Assembly: GCA_905250125.1 (NCBI GenBank) | Contig: CAJNOL010001337.1 | Coordinates: forward strand, 1 to 64,000 | DNA from: Rotaria sordida | Lineage: Eukaryota; Rotifera; Eurotatoria; Philodinida; Philodinidae | DNA: 64,000 nucleotides | Direction: 5' to 3' | Shown here: positions 22,999 to 45,148 of the stretch, piece by piece | Numbering within the stretch: position 1 is the first letter of the stretch | How the letters are laid out: each line of letters begins with the position of its first letter | Translations under genes and position numbers: made by a program | Notes under the pieces: generated by a model | The model's database searches: none | What the model was told of the DNA's origin: nothing | Seen by the model: the letters and a program-made list of their open reading frames with translations, nothing else

Positions 22999-25900
22999 TT
23001 TTTTTCATAAAAGAACAAAATCTTCTTACTTTGTGATTAGTTATTATTTTCTTCAAATATGTATTTTTTTTTGCCGGTGCTTTTCTTGTGTGTGTGTGTG
23101 TGTGTGTGTGTAATCAAAACAAACCTGTATAAATATAAACACGTTAAAAAAATCCTCTATGCTTCAATTAAAATTGTACTTGATGGATTATTAAAATAGA
23201 AGCAAAGTTAATTTTTTTTTCTCTTTGATTGTTCTTTTTTTTTTTTACTTTTACAGCAAAGATACTAAAAAAAAATATGTGCTTTTTGTTTCTTTTTTTT
23301 TGTGTGCAAGTTGTTGGTTTTATTTATTTATTTATTATTGTGTCCAGACACTTTTAAGAAAAATGATATACATAATAATAGTTATTAATTATGATATTGT
23401 AGGATAAAGTAAAGTTAATTAGAATATATTCGAAGTAGATTAAATTAATAATAATTTAACTTGAAGTAATTATTATATTAAAAACAAAAAAAAAACATCC
23501 TATTCGAGTTGTTAATTAAATAAAAATCTATGAGCACAATCTCTGTGAGCCGATGTAACTGCTATTGCTAATCACAGAGAAATTCTTTTATTCATTTTTT
23601 CATAACGAATAAATCGAAGATTAACAATTATTTTCCCATAGGTATTACACTCCCATACTACGCTATGCATTTAGTGTAATCTATATTTAGCATGACCGCT
23701 AATTGCACTGCAATACGTCCATATGGTCAGACTGACACTACAGTACTTCCATTTTCTTTATCAAAAATTCCAGTAGGCCGATGTGTTATCGACACTATTT
23801 GAAAATTTTATTTGATTACAAAGACTGTCATCATATGAATACATTTTGTTAATCATAACGAAATAATATTAATCAACTGCTACTGCAGTAAAATGATAAT
23901 AAACATTCTTCTATCTAAATGACATTCGAGTTTCACTTGATTGAGAAGTTATAAATAGACATGCATAGAAGTCAAAACATTTAGTTTTGAGAATATTAAA
24001 AGAAAATTGGTTTTGAAAAAAATAAATTTATAATTCTTTCTTGTAAAACTTGATTATATATATATGTTTCCCTTGAAATAAGCTTTAGATATATAATATT
24101 ATATGTCGATTGAAAGTAGACACTTTTTAGAAAGCATAAATTTACAATGATTAAACTATCATTTCGAGAACTATTGATAATTTAATCTTAACAGTGCAGT
24201 TTTGAAAATATATTTGTGATGAATTCAACAGAAAAGTCTGTGTTTTTGTTCGTATAGAGTTTTAAGAAGATTTATTTTCCTGTAGAAATAATTTGTCTCA
24301 TTTTAGATAGATGCCTTTGTTTAGACAAACATCTATAGCACAAGAACAGACTGTTTTTTTGTATAATTAATATTTTCTATTGGAACAGATTCTAATTGAG
24401 TTTATTATTAACTATTGAAAATCATAGAACCTTCAGTTATATAAAGCAGTGATAGGATCGGTTCAGTTTAAAAAAAACACGAACCGAATCTATCTCTAAT
24501 GACTACTAGCTCAAATACTTCGATTAATTCCATCCTATGAGATTTTATCTGCCAAAATCACTACCTTTGGTATGCCTCTAAATAAAAAAGACATACAGTA
24601 AGTGACAAAGTGTTCGAATAGTTAATAGCCGAATTTCCATAAGAAAATTATTCTGTCAAAAATAATTAATTACAATCGAGCTTGCCAATGATCTTTATGA
24701 GTAGTACAAGCTGATATAATTATTTATATAATCTGTAAAAGTCAACCTTGAAATGTACGTCTTCAGTAAGACATCGGTCGACAAAATAAATATTTCATTT
24801 TAAAATAGAGGTCACACTCTATATAATGAGCAAAAAAAAAAAAGAAGAATGAGCTAGCTTCTTATAATGTACTTTTTAAGTACAGTTGAACTTGACATTT
24901 GTCCAAGGACTTTTTGTAACATCCATTAATATATGACATTTGGTTTGGTATATCATTTTACACGTACAATGATAGTTTGGTATGACATGAATAAGTCGTA
25001 TCTGTCCAATAAAGAAATGACCCAGTCTTGACATACTAACATTTCTCTGACAGATACTGTTTATCATACTTATCGAGTATTTTTATTTGACATAGTTTAT
25101 ATTCTGATTATATGACATTAATTGAATATCAATCCGAATAGACAGAAATTAAATAGTTATCAAACAATTTTTGATTTGATTTATAATCATTCAGATATAC
25201 ATATTACTTGTATTCACTCAATGAGTTCGAATCAACTGAAAGATTTCCTTCATGTGATTTAATAACTAAATTAATTAGAACAAAGCATTACTGATATTTT
25301 TTTTTATTTCGAGATATGAATGAAATCTTATCATTATTTTTTATATAGAAAAGAGTTTTAAAAAAATAGAGCGAATATTTCAGAAAAAAAAAAAAACTTT
25401 AACAATAATGTATTAGAGTAGATAATTAAATTGATAGGAAAGATAAAGTTAATTGATTTCAATAACATATTGTTGCATTTTTTTTATCATCATGTTTCAC
25501 AGTAATTAAATCAAATTTTGTCATGCTTAAGACCTTTCACCAGAATCGATCTTAGGTTAGGTGTATTCAATACGCAAGAGTCACAAATGAAAATAGTCAT
25601 CTATTTATAGAAATATCTTTTTAAATAATAATCAAAAAGTTTAATTCAAAAAAACGAATACTATAGCTTCATATACTCCTTCAAATAAAAGAAAAAAAAC
25701 CAATTAGTTGCAATGAAATTCCTTCAAGAATTCTTTGATGTGCGATCAGAAAAGCACATTTTTCAAGCAAAAGGTAATGGAAATCATTGAAAGTTATGGC
25801 CAACAAAAAGCTTATTAGTACAACTCCTGTGGAACTGAAATGTGGAACTCACATGTTTTCTTTAGTTACATTATACTAATACAAAATCTGTTGCATATAC

Positions 25901-26856
25901 ATTCATCATATCTACAGTAGATCTTATCGATCTATTATGCATCTCGATAAAATCAGAAACATTGATATTGGTTATTGTCGAAAGTTAGAACTTAATCAGT
26001 TCATGCTTTTGTGTCGGTCATATTTAGAGCTTATCGAATCCAAGAATTTTTGGACTCAGACTCGGATCCAATGGGCTCTAATCATATGACAGGTTATAGA
26101 AAATCAAAATATCGTCCTTGATATCTATCATGTAATCGTTTATCTTATTTAGAATATTGAAAAATATATCGAATGACTAAGATCTACAATGGAGGAAGGA
26201 AGGAAGAACGAACAAAACTTTGACTTAAAACTTCACTTACTATTTTCTTCGAAAATATATGTGAGTTCCATACAACAAGATGTCAAATAAAAACTCATGT
26301 TGCTTATGAAAGATCAAACCTCAGCCTATCTCAATTTTGGTTTTTCTGATGAAAATTAACTTCTTTTGACGATAAATGTTATCTTTTCGTACACATACTC
26401 GCAATTCTCTTGTTTGGAATAGAAAAACCAGATTTATACATGGTGAGAAATAAAAATATAATGATTTGATATAAAACTATCTTTTGAACATTATAAAAAA
26501 ATATTAATTATGTCTGAAAAATGTAGTTCTTTTGCCGTCTAGTAGTGTCCTCTTTGTCGTTGGATGCATCATGTTGTTTTCTCCTTGAAAAGAAGAAGAC
26601 GAAGAAGAAGAAGAAGAAGAAGAAGAGAGAAAAAAATTATTTGTTGGACGAGAAAATGGAAATGGCGATGGAAGAAAAGAAGGAATAAATGATCAGACCA
26701 TTCATCTGAAACGAAAACGACTGAGTCATATGTATGACATTTCTTCTTCTTTTTTTTTTTTTTTCTTTTAATTTTTATTATAGATGCAATAAATAAAATA
26801 TCATAAAATATTGATTTAATTTAGTAAAGAAAAATACAAAAAAAAGAAAAAACGAA
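22999..26856. other. Intergenic region between USP32 and TAO kinase
   Basis: Holds the USP32 3' UTR, a TG microsatellite (about 23089-23112), a GAA-rich microsatellite (about 26587-26624) just upstream of the kinase start, and scattered repeat copies. One short inverted pair (TCTCTGTGA..TCACAGAGA) is near 23540-23581, and a GATCGGTTC/GAACCGA inverted word near 24455-24490 recurs at about 19048-19080. I see no gene. Confidence 0.5.
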
Positions 26857-35452
<8,596 letters not shown>

Positions 35453-35862
35453 ATCAAATATGTCATTTATGATTCGTTTGTGAATACAGTGATTTCATAA
35501 TCGTATTGTTATTATCTCGCATTTGTTCGAGTTCAAAATCAGGTCGTTTCTTTCTTCCGTTTTTGTGTACAAAGAAAACTAAACTAAAAGAATCAATAAT
35601 GTATTATTATTATTGTTGTTGTTGTTGTTGTTATTGGTTTTTTTTTTCTTTTCTTTTTTCTTGCAATCAGATTGTGTTTTTTGTCTTTATTTCTTTTTTT
35701 GTTCGTATATCATTTACACGAAAAGCATGTTTTTTTTTTGTTTATCGCTTTACTTCATGTTATTTTTCTAAATATCGACCAAAGCGATTAATTGTTTACT
35801 TTCAGATCATTTATTTTATTTATTTCTTCTTCTTCTATTTTTGATTATCGATATATCCTATA
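35453..35862. other. Short intergenic region between TAO kinase and NDFIP genes
   Basis: About 410 bases, rich in T runs and a TTG/TTA microsatellite near 35600-35640. It must carry the kinase 3' end and the promoter or leader of the next gene, which is in the same direction. No further gene is seen. Confidence 0.5.
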
Positions 35863-37502
35863 ATGACAAATAATAATAATAATAATAATAATAATACGGA
35901 AAATAATTCAATACCATCAGTTGAACAAACAACTGTAACGATAAATCAACAAACAGAAATACCGACAACAATACAGTCAACACCATTAGGTAAAATAAAT
36001 AGAATGATGTTTTGCTGGTTGTAAATCATATGATTGATTTCTGTACTGATTATAAATTTTAGAAGACTCTGTTAAGAGATAGTTTCGTCAACTGAAAAAT
36101 TCCTTATAACACAGAGAAATAATTCTGTACTAAATTTATATTCTTATCAAATTAAGGTTCAATTTCATGTTATAAATGAATAATATTCGTATAAAACTTA
36201 TTATAGTCCGAATGTACTTGAGACGAACAGCTAATGTTCATAACTAGTCTATCAATTCAAAAATAATTCTATTTGACTGATGAATATTATTAGCCTTCTT
36301 TATTAAATAAGCATCAAAACCAATGTACTGAGTCTAAATTTAATATAGCATTAAAATGAATCTGTACATTATTCTATTGTTAGACTATTAAAATGTTTGA
36401 AAAAAAAAACAAATAAATCTTCGAATTTTTTTCGAGTTGTTATAATACATTTCTTAATACTCGATAAAAATTCAAAATCTTTTGAAAAAGATAAAATATT
36501 TTTGTTATTTTTTATTTTAAAATAATTCTATCACAATCATTCTTTTTTTTCTCGAGAATTATGAAAAAAAAGAATATATATATATAGAATATTCATATTT
36601 GAATAATTCAAAATAAATTCAATTTATATGATTAACATATCTCAACTAATATTGTTCGATATAAAGATCTGACTCAATAATCATTTGTTATATTAAAACT
36701 ATTCTTATTAATTAAATTAAAAATTTATTCTTAGATGGACCACCACCTGCCTATGAAATAACTCCATCTCCAAATAATCATGAAAATACACCTGTTGCTG
36801 GAGCATCTCCAATTATTGAAGCTCCACCACCTTATTGTCTTATTGACCCAAGTAAAATACGTAATATGGATCATATACCACATCATCATTATATAACACC
36901 AGTAGAAATTATTGATCTTAATATCAATAATAATAATACTAGAAATGAACAAGTAAGAAAATATGAAACAAAAACATAGAATTTTGTCTTTCTTTTCATA
37001 GTCATCTTCTCAAAATAATCATTCAGTTATAAGTGCTTGGTTTGTATCTGGTACAAATATGGATATTGGTACAGATTGTACATTTCTTATGGCATTGTAA
37101 GTGATAATTTTTTTTGTGGAATTCTTATTTTTTTTTTGTAAAATTTGATTAATTAGTATTATTGCTTTCTTTTTCAATTGGCTTGGTTTTCTTGCTGTTG
37201 TTTGTCTTATACCAACAATTGCTGCTCGTTTTGGTGCAATGTCTGGTTTTGGTTTAAGTGTTGCTAAATGGATAACTGTAATGCGTTATCATGAATTTAA
37301 TAATACATCATTTGTAGATGATAATCTGTCAACAACAATATCACATAGAACATCAGTTTATGATCCAGCACAAAATTTTCTTTTTGCTATTGTTTTATTT
37401 GCTGGTTTTTTTCTTTTTATTCGTGGTTTATTATCATATATAACAATTAAAAATCGTGCTAATCAACAAGGACAAATAGCTGAAATTTTTAGTTGGTATT
37501 AA
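35863..37502 (+). CDS. NDFIP: NEDD4 family-interacting protein (4 exons, 261 residues)
   Basis: Adaptor on Golgi and endosomal membranes that recruits and activates Nedd4-type HECT ubiquitin ligases through PPxY motifs. Exons: 35863-35989, 36735-36952, 37002-37096, 37157-37502, with consistent phases. Seen: an Asn run at the start (AAT repeats), then two PPxY motifs in the cytosolic part (PPAY in exon 2 and PPPY about 30 residues later). Three hydrophobic segments follow (IIAFFFNWLGFLAVVCL, then one around the family word GAMSGFGLSVAKW, then NFLFAIVLFAGFFLFIRG). This matches vertebrate NDFIP1/2 (FNWIGF..GAISGFGLSLIKW). The C-terminus FSWY is in place. I cannot tell NDFIP1 from NDFIP2. Exon 1 is short of landmarks, so the start is slightly less certain. 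Confidence 0.92.
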
Positions 37503-38435
37503 TATCTCATTTTATGATCTATAACTAATATATTATTGTCAGTAAGCAAAGCAAAAGAAAACAATCAAAAGGAAAATCAAACATATTATTCGTACAAAAT
37601 TAAAAAAAAAAAAATAAATATTCATATATTAAGTTTATTTTCTGTTTAATATATATTTTCTCTTGTTTTGTTTTTCTGTCAAAATATAATATGTTCGTAT
37701 CAATCGACTCTTCGTTTTGTTTTCGAAAAATAAATTATTAGATTTATACAAAGAAAATAAAGAATATTATGACATCAACTAACCAAAAGAAAAAAAAATT
37801 ATACATGGAAAGAAGAACAACATTCTCAGCAAATATTTAGACTCTTTGAGGACATTCTTTTTTTGTAATCAAAACTAATTGTATAAAATTACATAAATAT
37901 CCTAATATTAATTGTTACAATTTTGAAACATCATATATTGATGTTAATCTATCAGATCAATTTGACAATAGTCAAAATTTTTGTTTTGTTTTGTATTGAT
38001 ATATATCAATAAAAAAATTATTTAATTTTTTTTTTCACTCTTATTTTCGCTTGCTTTGCATTTTTTTTTTGTTTTATCCATTAATAAATACAATCATCCA
38101 ACATGATTAGATCCTTGTTCAGTGAGGAACACACACATACACATACACGTAAAAGACTTATATACAAAAAAAAAAAACACACACATACAAAAAACTCGTA
38201 ACAAACAGATTACTTTCCACTTTTTTTTTTCTATATACACCTATAGTGAAGACTAAATAATACCACTGTTCATTAACAAGAGACAAAAAAAAAACGACAA
38301 GAAAACACCGGAGATGAAGTTTTTCTTTTTTTTCTTTTTTTTTTTATAAACAGCAAGAATTCGATAGAGAGTGAGGGAATAAAAACTTTTAAGAACACAC
38401 CGGATTTTAAAGATAAAAACTATTTAAATTCGATT
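37503..38435. other. Region between convergent NDFIP and ankyrin genes
   Basis: The two genes point toward each other, so this stretch holds both 3' UTRs. It is AT-rich with poly-A/poly-T runs and a CACACATACA-type microsatellite near 38130-38190. No further gene is seen. Confidence 0.5.
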
Positions 38436-39299
38436 TTATTCATCAACTGAACATGTTGATACTTGTCGAAGATGTTCACGTGCATGACGATGTGATTCTG
38501 AACATGAACATCCAATCATCATTTCACGATTTAATAAAGTATCAGCTGTAGCTTGATCACCATTAGCAACTAAAATGAATATTTATTTATAAGAATTCAC
38601 TTTCTTTTTCTTTTTTTTTTTTCTAGAACTTACTAGCTGTATGAACTGCTGATTGTCCAAGCCAACCATTTTGATGTATATCAGAACCAGCTTTAAGTAA
38701 ATAATCAATAATTTCCGCGTGTGTTCCACGAACAGCTATAGAAAAAAAAAAAAGTAATAAAGTCATTTGATTTGTTTTTTATTTTCTCTTCTCATACATA
38801 CCAAGAATAAGTGGGATATCACCATCATCATTTTTACAATTAACACTTGCTCCATATTTGACAAGGGCTTGTACAACTTCTAAATGACCACTTTGAGCGG
38901 CAGCATGCAAAGCTGTATAACCAAATTGACCTTTTCTTTGTATATCAGCTCCATATTCAATTAATGCTCTAACAATATCAAGTCGACCAAGCATAGCAGC
39001 ATTCATTAATGGTGTATAACCATATGCATCGGGTGCATTAATATCTGCACCTAAATAGATAAATCAATACAACAAAAAAAAAAAATTTTTTTTTTTTTTT
39101 TTGCAAACAAATAAAAATTCTTATATAATATACCTTCACGGAGCCAACATTTAATACCATCTACAGAGCCACATTCAGCTTCTTCAGGTAATGAACGTTT
39201 TGTTTTTCGAGGACTATTAAATAAATTAAAAACGAGATCTGTTGTTGTTTTAATCCATGATATTGGATAATATATATCATATGAATCAACTGTTGACAT
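38436..39299 (-). CDS. Small ankyrin-repeat protein (4 exons, 216 residues)
   Basis: Exons on the minus strand: 39299-39134, 39050-38802, 38735-38634, 38569-38436; all phases agree. Seen: an N-terminal part of about 45 residues (starts MSTVDSYDIYY) and then about four ankyrin repeats. Examples are GYTPLMNAAMLGRLDIVRA and GYTALHAAAQSGHLEVVQA; later repeats are weaker (GWLGQSAVHTA, and NGDQATADTLL in the last). The C-terminal tail is Cys/His-rich (CSCSESHRHAREH). Ankyrin repeats mediate protein binding; no catalytic domain is present. I cannot name a specific orthologue. Nothing links it to the second ankyrin gene at 54 kb beyond the shared repeat type. Confidence 0.88.
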
Positions 39300-42200
39300 T
39301 TTAACTAGAAAATTTAATATACTAAAAAAAACAAATAAAAATAAAATAGTTATATTTATTATTTAAATATATAAATAAACTCTTTTTGATTATTATATTC
39401 ACGAAAAGAATAGATGATAACTACCATTCATAAATTCATCCTCTATGCCCTTTTCTTTTTCTTTTTTTTTATTGCTGCCATGCATACTATATGAGAGTAC
39501 TAGTTGACATCAATAAGAAACACAATTAATGTTAAAAATTATGGTACATGTGCTGAAGTGGTCATAACATGCATTGACTGTATGGGCTTTTTTTTTCTCT
39601 ATAAAAACTTCTACTAAATTTAATTTTGTATTATCGAAATTTTCGATTCATTTTTCTCGTAATATTATTATATTAATAAAGGTTGAAGTACAAATGTTAA
39701 CGACAAAGAATAGCGTAAATGGTAGTGTTGAATTTCATTTTTTTTTTCTTTTTGTTCTAGGTTTCGTTTATATATATATATATATATATGATGACTAAAG
39801 TTAACGTACATTATTAAATCCTTATTACTATTTTTCCGCTTACCGTTTTAAAATATAGATATATATTGTTTATAGCGTCGTAATTTTTTTTCTTTTAGAG
39901 ATTCGTTTATCTATATATGTTGTGAGCGCGATAGTAGACACCAACGTTAGATTTACAATTTTGACTTCGTACTCAATATTTATGCTCTGAAGAGAGAGAG
40001 AGATGGATAGAAAAAAAAGCGAGAGAGAGAAAAAAAAGAAAAAAGCGCCTCACATTGATCATGTTGGCGACGTATGGGTTCTCTATCGTGTTTTGTTTCT
40101 TCCTTTCATGTCCTTCGTGTGGATTGCACAAATAAAAGCACGAACTCGCTGCGTGATCAATATATGTTTCAAAGAGAAAAAAAATTAAGCAAGTGTTTTA
40201 ATTGATGTAAATTTTTGTTTTCTTTTTTTTTTTTTGTTCCAGTCATGTGTATAGATAAAAAAAAAACCATTATGTATTATTCATTATCAGACATGTAAAA
40301 GAATCAAAAAGAAGGTGTGAGAAACGTCCATATGAAACTAATACTCTCTTTACGTCTTTATTTTATCATCAAGCTTATAACCTGTTGTTTTCCTTCATAA
40401 CATTCATTAATGATTTAGTTTAATAAAGAAAAATTGATGACAGATATTTCTAATTGGTAAACATTGCTAATGTCTTTTTGAAGGTTTTCTTTTATTAGTT
40501 CATCATGATCTAGAATCATTTCTTTGGCTTTCGATCTTTGCATAACGCGTGATCAAAATAAACAATTTCTGATTCATGTGGAGGCAAAACTGATCTTTGT
40601 ATTTTTATACATATTTCTTTTCGTTTGTTTTGCATATTTTCTTTTATCGAGAATTTCTCAAGTACACTCCATAACTATATGACCTTAATCAAAATAGTAT
40701 TTATTGTTTGATGGAAAAAGTCAATATTTATATTATTTATGACAACATACTATATTATCTAAACAAAATGGCACAGGTTAAAATATTGCATTTAGTTTCT
40801 AATACATATAAATATGATGTTAATTTAAAATATGAAAAATATCAAGATCAATCAATAAAATAGGTTTAATAAAACAAAGAAGATATGAGAAATGATTAGA
40901 ATTTTCTGGTACACACTGCTGATAAAGTTTCTTTTGTTTCTAAAAAAGACGCGCAAAAACAAAACATGACAATAGGCCTTATCTTATTCTTGTTGAAACA
41001 ATATGCTAGTGATATGAGAAAAACAAATATCAGTATTGCTTAGACGTAATTAATATATTTCAATAAAAATGAATATTTTCAATGGTATTAATAAATAAAT
41101 AGAGAAGAAAAATAAACTTTGCACTCAATATTACTTTCAAAAGGAAGATAACATGAAAAACTCAGGTAACTGATGTACAGAAAACGACTAAAATAAGACA
41201 TACATTTTACGTTCGTTTGGTATAGGTTATTTCGCATATCTTTTTATTTATTTTTAGGAAGTTTTCGAATTATACAAATGTATTATTTTTTTGTTTTGAT
41301 CGTATTTGAAATATACATACACTGTTTTTTTTTCTTTTTATCTATCGATAATTTGTACATGCAATTGATATGAATCTTTAACTGTAATATTATTGTTCTT
41401 ATTCAAAAAAAAAAAAGAAAAAAAAATATATTTCTCTTTTCGATTACATAAAATGTTCTTTAGAAGAAAAAGAGAACGATAGAAACGGGTATAAAAAAAA
41501 AAGTGCCTGGGGAACTTTGACCTTGTTTTTTCGGCTTCTTTTTATTTTAATTTTTTTTCTTTGTACTTCCTGACAAAAAGAATATATAAAACAACTTTAT
41601 TTTGAGTATCAAAACACTATAATATGTTTAAAGAACTTATGAGAACGATAAAACTAATTATTTATTATGTATCATATGATTTTTATTAGACATTCAATGA
41701 TTTAAAAAATAATAAAGAAAATAATATTATAAAAAACACTCAATCTCGAAAACATTATATAAAAAAACAACTAGCAATAAATATTTTCCTACTAGCAAAT
41801 GTTAAATGACAATTTTATTTATGAGGAAAATACAATTATAGAAGGAATATATAAACAATATATTGATTCAAATAAAAGTCTGCATATTAAAATAATAGCT
41901 GTTAGCACGATTCATGCGGAATTAAAATGTAGAACACGATGTAGATATTATTGCTAATTATAGAAACATTGGTTTATTCTATCTATTTTGGGATACATTT
42001 CTTTACCATCCTTTTACTTCATACTCCAGAAATGCAATAAGGAAGAGTTTCATATAATAGAACGAGACTTTATTGATATGTCTTATGTGATCGTATATCA
42101 ACAACATCTATCACAGTCTATGAGGGATTCAAATTTTTGCTTCTATACTTCAATACTACTTTTAGATCGTGTTTTTTAAAAAAATGTATTAGATTGTAGA

Positions 42201-44005
42201 TATGTCTTTAGTTTATCTTTTGAGCATTAATTCAATATTATGTTTTTTATTCATACAGTTACATATAATCGACTTGATTGAATATACTGAAATTAAATAT
42301 TTTTACATACGTTGTTATTTTCTTATAAGATAATTTCCTAATAAGTCATTGTTTGAGAATACATGATGACATCGATTAACTAACATGCTTCTGTCTTGAT
42401 TTTGAGAGTAAATATTTCTTATTCTGTAATTTAATGAAAAACTAATAATTATCTGCTTCCGTTTGGAACAAAACAAATGAGAGTCGTGCCAACGACTAGA
42501 TTGAAATGACATTTTTAAAAATGTATTGCGAAATAATGAATCTCAAATTTGCTTGAAAAAATATGTCACACCGAGCACACCATTTGACGAAAGCTAATGT
42601 GTCATGCGCTAAATCACATTTTGCAGCACATGTGACATTATTATATTGACGATACCTTTAAATCAATAATAAACGTTTGTTTTTTTAGAAATAATGTCGT
42701 ATTTATATATTTATGTTAAACTATGTTGTTTCTTGAGATCGATAGAAGTTTTTTCTGTATTTTTTGTTGTATGATTCTTAATATGACGGATAATAGATCT
42801 GTTATCTATTAAATATTAAATACTGACAGAAGTTATTACTAGGTTCTTTTTCATAATCTCGGTCAATAATTTGCACCAATGTATATCAGTCATTGCTTGA
42901 CATTTTTGATTACATTATATATTCATATAAAAGAAATTTTCGTCTTAGAATAAGCTTGTCGGTTTCAGACATAAAATTTTAAAAGAATGATTTTGATGTA
43001 AAATCTTTTAATGAATAATAATACATGGTAATTCCTTTTTTTCTTTTTACAGATATTTCTACAATGTAGATAGTGATAAATCATTGAAGAAAATTTCTCT
43101 ATTCAGTAATTGTATATAAATCACAAAGAGCTATAAGATAAGAAAACGAATTTTGATGCTGAAGATTATAATCTATTTACTTCGATGCCTTGAATTTATT
43201 TCCGATTCGATTTCCGATGATTTTATTTAATAATCGCTGTTCTCGATATTAAATAGATGACACTACAATACAATATAATTTATCTAGTAAAATAAAACTT
43301 ATTGATATTCACATGAATTTCTTTATAGATTATGATAAGAAATTTTTTGATGTAAAAAGAAGAAATAGTAATTTTCAATAGCTATAGTAAAAATTGAACC
43401 AATCAAAGATGTATTTGGATGACTCATATCGTCTTATTGATAACTCTAACTAAACCTCACGACTAACTTAAAAAATTTTGTTTGAGATTTTATGTTAAAA
43501 ACATTTCTATTTTAATGAAATGATTAAACAAAAGAAGAGTATGTACAATGAATCGTCTATTAGATATCGTTATAATAATAGCGAGAATTTAATTCTCTTA
43601 CATATATAAAATTCTTCTTTTCATTTTACAATGGATAAATTTTGAGAAAGACAAATAGAGAAGAGTTACATTTGGTTAATATTAAAATTTAAGTCTTAAT
43701 TCTCGCAGTATCAATAGAGGCAATAGACTATTAGAGAAATAATGTTATATCTACAAAAGTTACACTTTCGTTTCTATAGAAATCGAAAAGTCTATGTGAT
43801 TATCAATACATGATATAAAATTGTTTTATTCATAATTAGTAAATTACCAGGTTGATTAATTCTGAGAGTGTATTATCCTAATATGTCTTTCAAAATTTTA
43901 TTGTAGTCCATTTTTCTAATAATTGAAAAATAAAAAAGAATTTCTTGAAATCCTATTCATTATTAGATCATAATAAATATTTTAATTATTCTAGATAAAT
44001 CTTGA
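39300..44005. other. 4.7-kb gene-poor region
   Basis: Upstream of two genes transcribed away from each other (ankyrin on minus, TRAPPC12 on plus). It has a TA microsatellite near 39768-39790, a GAGAGA/AAAAAG purine stretch near 39991-40045, and many A/T runs. An acceptor-like TTCTAG near 43991-43996, 10 bases before the TRAPPC12 start, suggests a leader intron. No supported coding exon is seen. Confidence 0.5.
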
Positions 44006-45148
44006 ATGTCTTCACAAAGTGTTTGGTTTGCCTATGATCCACAGTGGGCAACATCAATTCGTGCACGTTTAAATGATACTGATATTTCTGATTTATGGTT
44101 AATTGAAAATGTAACATCTACTCAAACACCACATATTATTCTTGATAAATATTTAGGTAATCCAATTCAACAAATAACAACAAAAAAATCTTCAGATAAT
44201 GAAAATAATTATGATCCATTACGTGGTGATCATCAAACAATTGAATCATTAAATAATTTTCTTCAACGACAATGTTGGCGTAGTGCTGTTGATTGGACAA
44301 CAAATTATTTATTTAAATATCCAAATGATTATCATATATGGTTTATACGTTTTGCTTGTTTAATTAAATTACGTTTATTTCCAACAATTGAAAATGAATT
44401 TGAAACATTTGGAAATTTAAATTCATATATTAAATTACCATTTAGTTTACGTTTACTTCATGCTGAATTACCAATTTATATGGATTCAAATCATTTTCAT
44501 GATGGTTTAGATCGTTTATTTCGTTTATTAATGATAACAAATACAATATTAAGTATTTTACCTAAAGATCAAACACAATTATGGCATAAAAGACGTTTAC
44601 GTATATTATATTCAATAGCAAATTGTTATATATTAATGAAACGTATTGATTTAATAATATCAATTATTGAAAATCAAATAATTAAAAATGAAAATTTTGA
44701 ACAACAAATTGAACTTTATTTATTAATTGTACGTATATTATTACAAACAGGTGATGATTATAATGCACAACGTGCATTTGATCGTGCTTTAAATTTATTA
44801 TCATCAAAAGAAAATTTATCAAATGAATTTTTATTAACAAAAGAACTTTTTTCATTATTTCGTAATGATTTTTTAACAAATAAATTAATAACAACAATTA
44901 AAAATCCTATTGAAATAAATAATCATTGTGTTATTTTACTTTATATGTCAAAAATGAAAGAATCATTAGATTTATATGAAAAATTAATACGAAATAAACA
45001 AGAAAATATTCATGAAGCAATTATTTATAATATATGTACGATTTATGAACTTGAATCATTTCGTTTTACACAAAAAAAACATGATTTAATTGATTATATT
45101 AGTCAACATATTGGAGATGGATTTAGTTTAACAGCATTAAAATTATAA
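44006..45148 (+). CDS. TRAPPC12: TRAPP complex subunit 12 (single coding exon, 380 residues)
   Basis: Subunit of the TRAPPIII tethering complex, acting in ER-Golgi traffic and, in vertebrates, also at kinetochores. It is a helical TPR-type protein. Seen: QCWRSAVDWTTNYL, then FRLFP-like helices, FGNLNSYIKLPFSLRLLHAEL, SIANCYILMKRIDL, and IYELESFRFTQKKHDL near the end. These match in order the C-terminal half of human TRAPPC12 (FGNLDQ..PFSMRILHAEL.., MYELESSRSMQKK). Human TRAPPC12 is 735 residues; this one lacks the long N-terminal disordered part. The start ATG is the first in frame and directly follows an acceptor-like site, so either the gene is short or an upstream coding exon is missed. 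The coding part has no introns, unlike its neighbours. Confidence 0.92.
   Translation: MSSQSVWFAYDPQWATSIRARLNDTDISDLWLIENVTSTQTPHIILDKYLGNPIQQITTKKSSDNENNYDPLRGDHQTIESLNNFLQRQCWRSAVDWTTNYLFKYPNDYHIWFIRFACLIKLRLFPTIENEFETFGNLNSYIKLPFSLRLLHAELPIYMDSNHFHDGLDRLFRLLMITNTILSILPKDQTQLWHKRRLRILYSIANCYILMKRIDLIISIIENQIIKNENFEQQIELYLLIVRILLQTGDDYNAQRAFDRALNLLSSKENLSNEFLLTKELFSLFRNDFLTNKLITTIKNPIEINNHCVILLYMSKMKESLDLYEKLIRNKQENIHEAIIYNICTIYELESFRFTQKKHDLIDYISQHIGDGFSLTALKL

Noticed and set aside
23089..23112. TG repeat considered as telomere-like sequence
   Set aside because: It is a pure (TG)n microsatellite inside a gene 3' region, not a telomeric unit.
42550..42660. GC-richer patch with inverted TGTCACA-like words
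   Set aside because: Pairing is too weak and no gene or element boundary is visible.
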